In this document: piece after piece, positions 61,172-64,000 of the stretch
Numbering within the stretch: the first letter of the stretch is position 1
Layout of the letters: the number at the start of each line of letters is the position of its first letter
Assembly: GCA_910584365.1 (NCBI GenBank)
Contig: CAJUAF010000012.1
Span: forward strand, 17,490-81,489
Direction of reading: 5' to 3'
Length of the DNA: 64,000 nt
Source of the DNA: an uncultured Muribaculaceae bacterium
Lineage (GTDB): Bacteria; Bacteroidota; Bacteroidia; Bacteroidales; Muribaculaceae
The notes under the pieces: generated by a model
Told to the model about the DNA's origin: nothing
Database searches by the model: none
The model's input: only the letters and a program-made list of their open reading frames with translations
Translations under genes and position numbers: made by a program

Positions 61172-61208
61172 GTCCGCCCGGTTCCCCTTTCCCGAGAACC
61201 GGACGGAC
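61172..61208 (+). terminator. Hairpin between rpsB and tsf
   Basis: Thirteen-bp stem with one mismatch (61172-61184 with 61196-61208, arm GTCCGCCCGGTTC). No U-tract follows, so it is more likely an attenuator or processing site that adjusts tsf relative to rpsB. Confidence 0.5.
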
Positions 61209-61228
61209 AACTTAAAAAACCTCCATAT

Positions 61229-62221
61229 ATGGCAGTAACAATGGCAGAAATCACCAAGCTGCGCCACCTCACTTCGGCCGGCCTGATGGACTGTAAAAAA
61301 GCTCTCGCCGAAACTGACGGCGATATCGAAGCAGCTGTCGAAATCCTTCGCAAGAAAGGTCAGGCAGTAGCCGCCAAGCGTGAAGACCGCGTTGCCGCTG
61401 AAGGCTGCGTCCTCGCCAAGAACGAAGGCAACTTCGCAGCTGTCGTAGCTCTCCAGTGCGAGACCGACTTCGTTGCCAAGAACGCCGGCTTCGTCGAACT
61501 CACCCAGAAACTCCTCGACCTGGCTGTCGCCAACAAGTGCAAGAGCCTCGATGAACTTAAAGCCGTTATGGTTGACGGCCGTACCGTTGCAGACCTCGTT
61601 GTAGAGGAAGGCGGCAAGACCGGCGAAAAGACCGAACTCGGCGCTTACGAATACATCGAAGCTCCCTCCACCACTTCCTATAACCACCTCGGCAACAAGC
61701 TCGCCACTATCGTAGGCTTCAACCTCGAAGGCGTTGACTATCAGGTTGGCCGCGACATCGCAATGCAGGTTGCATCCATGAACCCCGTGGCTGTTGACCG
61801 TCAGAGCGTTCCCCAGGCTACCGTTGAAGCTGAATACAACGTTGCTGTTGAAAAGACCAAGGAAGAGCAGGTTAAGAAAGCTGTTGAGGCCGCCCTCAAA
61901 AAGAACGGCATTAACCCCAACCTCGTTGATTCCGAAGATCACATCAGCTCCAACATCGCCAAAGGGTGGCTTACAGAGGAAGACGCTGAAAAGGCCCGCA
62001 AAATCGCTAAAGAGACCGCCGAAGCCAAAGCAGCCAACCTCCCCGCCCAGATGATCGAGAACATCGCCAACGGACGTGTGAACAAGTTTTATAAGGAAAA
62101 CTGCCTCATGGAACAGGAATTCATCAAAGATGGAAACCTCACCATCGGCAAGTACCTTGAAGAATCCCAGAAAGGTCTTGTTGTTGTCGCTTTCAAGCGC
62201 GTCAACCTTAACGAAGACTAA
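61229..62221 (+). CDS. tsf: Elongation factor Ts
   Basis: Guanine-nucleotide exchange factor for EF-Tu, 330 residues. N-terminal UBA-like domain MAEITKLRHLTSAGLMDCKK; core signatures GDIEAAVEILRKKGQAVAAK, LQCETDFVAKNAGFVELTQK (TDF motif) and HLGNKLATIVGFNLEG. The C-terminal part ends GKYLEESQKGLVVVAFKRVN. ATG at 61229 agrees with Bacteroides homologues (MAVTMA). Last gene of the ribosomal group; a strong terminator follows. Confidence 0.97.
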   Translation: MAVTMAEITKLRHLTSAGLMDCKKALAETDGDIEAAVEILRKKGQAVAAKREDRVAAEGCVLAKNEGNFAAVVALQCETDFVAKNAGFVELTQKLLDLAVANKCKSLDELKAVMVDGRTVADLVVEEGGKTGEKTELGAYEYIEAPSTTSYNHLGNKLATIVGFNLEGVDYQVGRDIAMQVASMNPVAVDRQSVPQATVEAEYNVAVEKTKEEQVKKAVEAALKKNGINPNLVDSEDHISSNIAKGWLTEEDAEKARKIAKETAEAKAANLPAQMIENIANGRVNKFYKENCLMEQEFIKDGNLTIGKYLEESQKGLVVVAFKRVNLNED

Positions 62222-62242
62222 TTCCTCTACACTATACAATTT

Positions 62243-62278
62243 CAGCGCTGTGTCGGTTCCCGACGCAGCGCTGTTTCT
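62243..62278 (+). terminator. Intrinsic terminator after tsf
   Basis: Fourteen-bp stem with one G-U pair (62243-62256 with 62260-62273, arm CAGCGCTGTGTCGG), TTC loop, then TTTCTGTTCT. It ends the rplM-tsf genes. Confidence 0.88.
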
Positions 62279-62353
62279 GTTCTGTATGCTGCCAACCGGG
62301 CCGATAGCATATAAGCGCTTACCCGGGCATCACACTGTCCCTCAATCAGTAAA

Positions 62354-63715
62354 TCAATCCTTCAGGGCAACGGAAAGAGCCTTTCCCCGCTTCAGACTGA
62401 AAAGCGAAGCTATCTTTCCGAAAAGAAGCAATACCGCCGGGAAAGCCTGGAAAGTCAGGCGCGACCATTCGTCCTGCGCACCGGCTATCGCAGCCATATG
62501 ACTGCATACGACAAAACCCCACAGGAAAAAGCCCATCTCCGGAAAACGGCATTCTCTTTTCCACTGCCAGACTATAAAACCGAAATATATTGCCAGAAAC
62601 AGATACAGACAACTCATTCGCGGAACAAACACACTATAAACCTGATGTTTCCTCAGTTCAAAGCTGCAATCCCACATCCTGTACGCGCCGACGTTGGCCG
62701 AACGCCTCAGAAAAGCGGACACACACCGCGCCGGCTGCGCTTTGAATGACGCTGTCACTACTCGGTTCATCTCCCTGTAATTATGATCAAAACGTTCCAG
62801 ATACACAATCTCTTGCCAGAGATGCTCCGGAGGCAGAGCCGCAAATTCCCTTAACTTGCTACGCAAAGAATCATTCTCGGCCAGTTCAGGCAGCAACAGA
62901 TTGTTCTCCCTCGCGAAAAAATAATTGTTCATATATGAGATATCCGTAATTCCCTCATAGCCGAACTCCTGCTCTATGCGTTCTTTGTACCCACCGACGA
63001 CTCCGACAACTCCCCCGAGAGCCATCAGTCCCGTCACTCCCATCAGAACCGCCCGGCTACGATGCCGAAACATTAAGAAACACCAGAACACTGCATAAAT
63101 CGGAATCAGGTAAATATAAGCAGGTCTCACTGCAATACTGAAAAGCAAAACAATATTGAGGCCAATTCCCGTAGCCACCGACTCTCGTGCCGAAATCTCT
63201 GCTCCTCTCAAAATTCTGAGACTCATCCATAAAAGCAACATTATCGTCCCAAACGCCATACTCTCAGTATCAATTCCCGAAGCATAGTGAAACAGCGACA
63301 GACACGGCAGAAAAAGATATAACGCCGTAATTCCAATCACCAGTCCACGCGAACGTACAAACATACGCCCCATATCCCACAACAACAGAACGGATCCGAG
63401 AAAAACCACCTCCTGCAAAAAACAGAAAACCCATAAATATCCCTTCCCAGCCAGCAATTCACATCCCCATAACACCGATGGAACCCCAGGCGTCCGCTCC
63501 AGATCCATCCTTCCATTCCACAGATTCTCCATCGCCACAACATACGAATCAGAGTCCGGCGAGAAAACAGGTCCTCCTCCCCACAGGAAACTCGCCATCC
63601 ACCCCAGAAACGCCACGCCGAACAGCACCGGCCAATTCACAATCCGGTTCCATCTCCTTCTCCTCTCATCCAGGAAAAATCTTTCCGCAAAAAACTCCTT
63701 AATCATCATCTTCAA
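62354..63715 (-). CDS. Polytopic membrane protein, GT-C glycosyltransferase-like
   Basis: Integral-membrane protein of 453 residues with about ten hydrophobic helices (WPVLFGVAFLGWMASFLWGG, LVIGITALYLFLPCLSLFHY, IGLNIVLLFSIAVRPAYIYL, FLAIYFGFIVWQW, FQAFPAVLLLFGKIASLF). After the first helix the loop FSPDSDSYVVAMENLW has an acidic motif placed as in GT-C enzymes that use polyprenyl-phosphate sugars. No Pfam family is recognised by eye. Possible role: glycosylation or glycan export. It converges on tsf across the terminator; its own promoter should lie in the AT-rich gap after 63715. Confidence 0.7.
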   Translation of the reverse strand: MKMMIKEFFAERFFLDERRRRWNRIVNWPVLFGVAFLGWMASFLWGGGPVFSPDSDSYVVAMENLWNGRMDLERTPGVPSVLWGCELLAGKGYLWVFCFLQEVVFLGSVLLLWDMGRMFVRSRGLVIGITALYLFLPCLSLFHYASGIDTESMAFGTIMLLLWMSLRILRGAEISARESVATGIGLNIVLLFSIAVRPAYIYLIPIYAVFWCFLMFRHRSRAVLMGVTGLMALGGVVGVVGGYKERIEQEFGYEGITDISYMNNYFFARENNLLLPELAENDSLRSKLREFAALPPEHLWQEIVYLERFDHNYREMNRVVTASFKAQPARCVSAFLRRSANVGAYRMWDCSFELRKHQVYSVFVPRMSCLYLFLAIYFGFIVWQWKRECRFPEMGFFLWGFVVCSHMAAIAGAQDEWSRLTFQAFPAVLLLFGKIASLFSLKRGKALSVALKD

Positions 63716-64000
63716 TCAATAAACATAATTATAAAAACCACATTATAAACGCAACCGTCCTCAATCAAAAACAACCCTAAATCGCCGCCATTTTCCACCG
63801 CCAGCAATCCAATACAAAAATAAAAAAAATCTCCCATTCCTCCAACACTTCCCCATCTCCAACCCTCTCTTCAGACAACCTCAGCAGCCGTCCGCTACAT
63901 TTCCGCCATCACTGCCTGTCGTGTGGTCCGCCCATAGGCGGACTCCCTGTCTTCCGCCCAAGCCTCCCAGCGCCCCTCAATCCTCCGGGAGGAGCGCCCA
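63716..64000. other. Intergenic region to window end, no gene seen
   Basis: No credible reading frame. The plus strand of 63716-63880 is almost free of G and rich in A and C. A perfect 7-bp hairpin GTCCGCC / GGCGGAC lies near 63939-63957. Nothing else recognised. Confidence 0.5.

Noticed and set aside
60251..62239. 662-codon minus-strand frame
   Set aside because: Antisense to rpsB and tsf; repetitive Phe/Gly/Val composition is a mirror of highly biased codons.

Overview
The window looks like a chromosomal segment of a Bacteroidales bacterium, most likely a Muribaculaceae-type gut commensal (inference). The evidence is a complete Bacteroides-type aerotolerance (bat) operon, a glycine-lipid acyltransferase pair, the ftsX-DUF3098-uppP-truB-queA gene order, DUF4293, a BspA-like leucine-rich repeat protein, TonB-tailed M56 peptidase, and many promoters of the Bacteroidetes sigma-ABfr kind (TTTG, about 20 nt, TAnnTTTG). 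No rRNA, tRNA, CRISPR array, insertion sequence or prophage was seen.

Layout. 1-6.5 kb (minus): partial hisS and typA, then a blaI/blaR1-type repressor and membrane-peptidase pair with a clear promoter/operator, yigZ and a DUF115-like gene. 6.6-15.7 kb (plus): ten tightly packed or overlapping genes: two acyltransferases for glycine-type aminolipids, a Wzi-like outer-membrane protein, a small lipoprotein, a legB / ATP-grasp / neuB nonulosonate cassette, then prmC, recX and comF. 15.8-26.6 kb (minus): DAHP synthase-chorismate mutase, OmpA porin, LRR protein, membrane-anchored TPR-HTH regulator, an AT-rich gap with a predicted small RNA and short repeats, a Crp/Fnr regulator, a BASS-family transporter and a CoA-transferase. 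26.8-32.9 kb (plus): miaB, ftsX, DUF3098, uppP, truB, queA, DUF2148.

33.0-39.4 kb is mixed: a PHP-type tyrosine phosphatase, a biotin-dependent carboxyltransferase with an unusual insertion, two GT2 glycosyltransferases, a universal stress protein and a small DNA-binding protein. 39.6-48.4 kb (minus) is the moxR-DUF58-hypothetical-batABCDE operon. 48.6-51.7 kb (minus) holds an HU/transmembrane/LysM fusion, an HU protein and glutamate dehydrogenase. 52-62.2 kb (plus): TPR protein, DUF4293, uvrB, YgiQ radical SAM protein, and rplM-rpsI-rpsB-tsf. The window ends with a GT-C-like membrane protein on the minus strand.

The genes fit an anaerobic, saccharolytic, succinate/acetate-forming commensal with heavy investment in its envelope. 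The most promising leads are the legB/ATP-grasp/neuB cassette with an unassigned ligase, the predicted membrane-spanning HU-LysM protein that could link nucleoid and cell wall, and the AT-rich 22.7-23.2 kb gap with a predicted small RNA and phased ATATAGAC repeats. All functional statements come from reading motifs and gene order; no database search or folding calculation was run.
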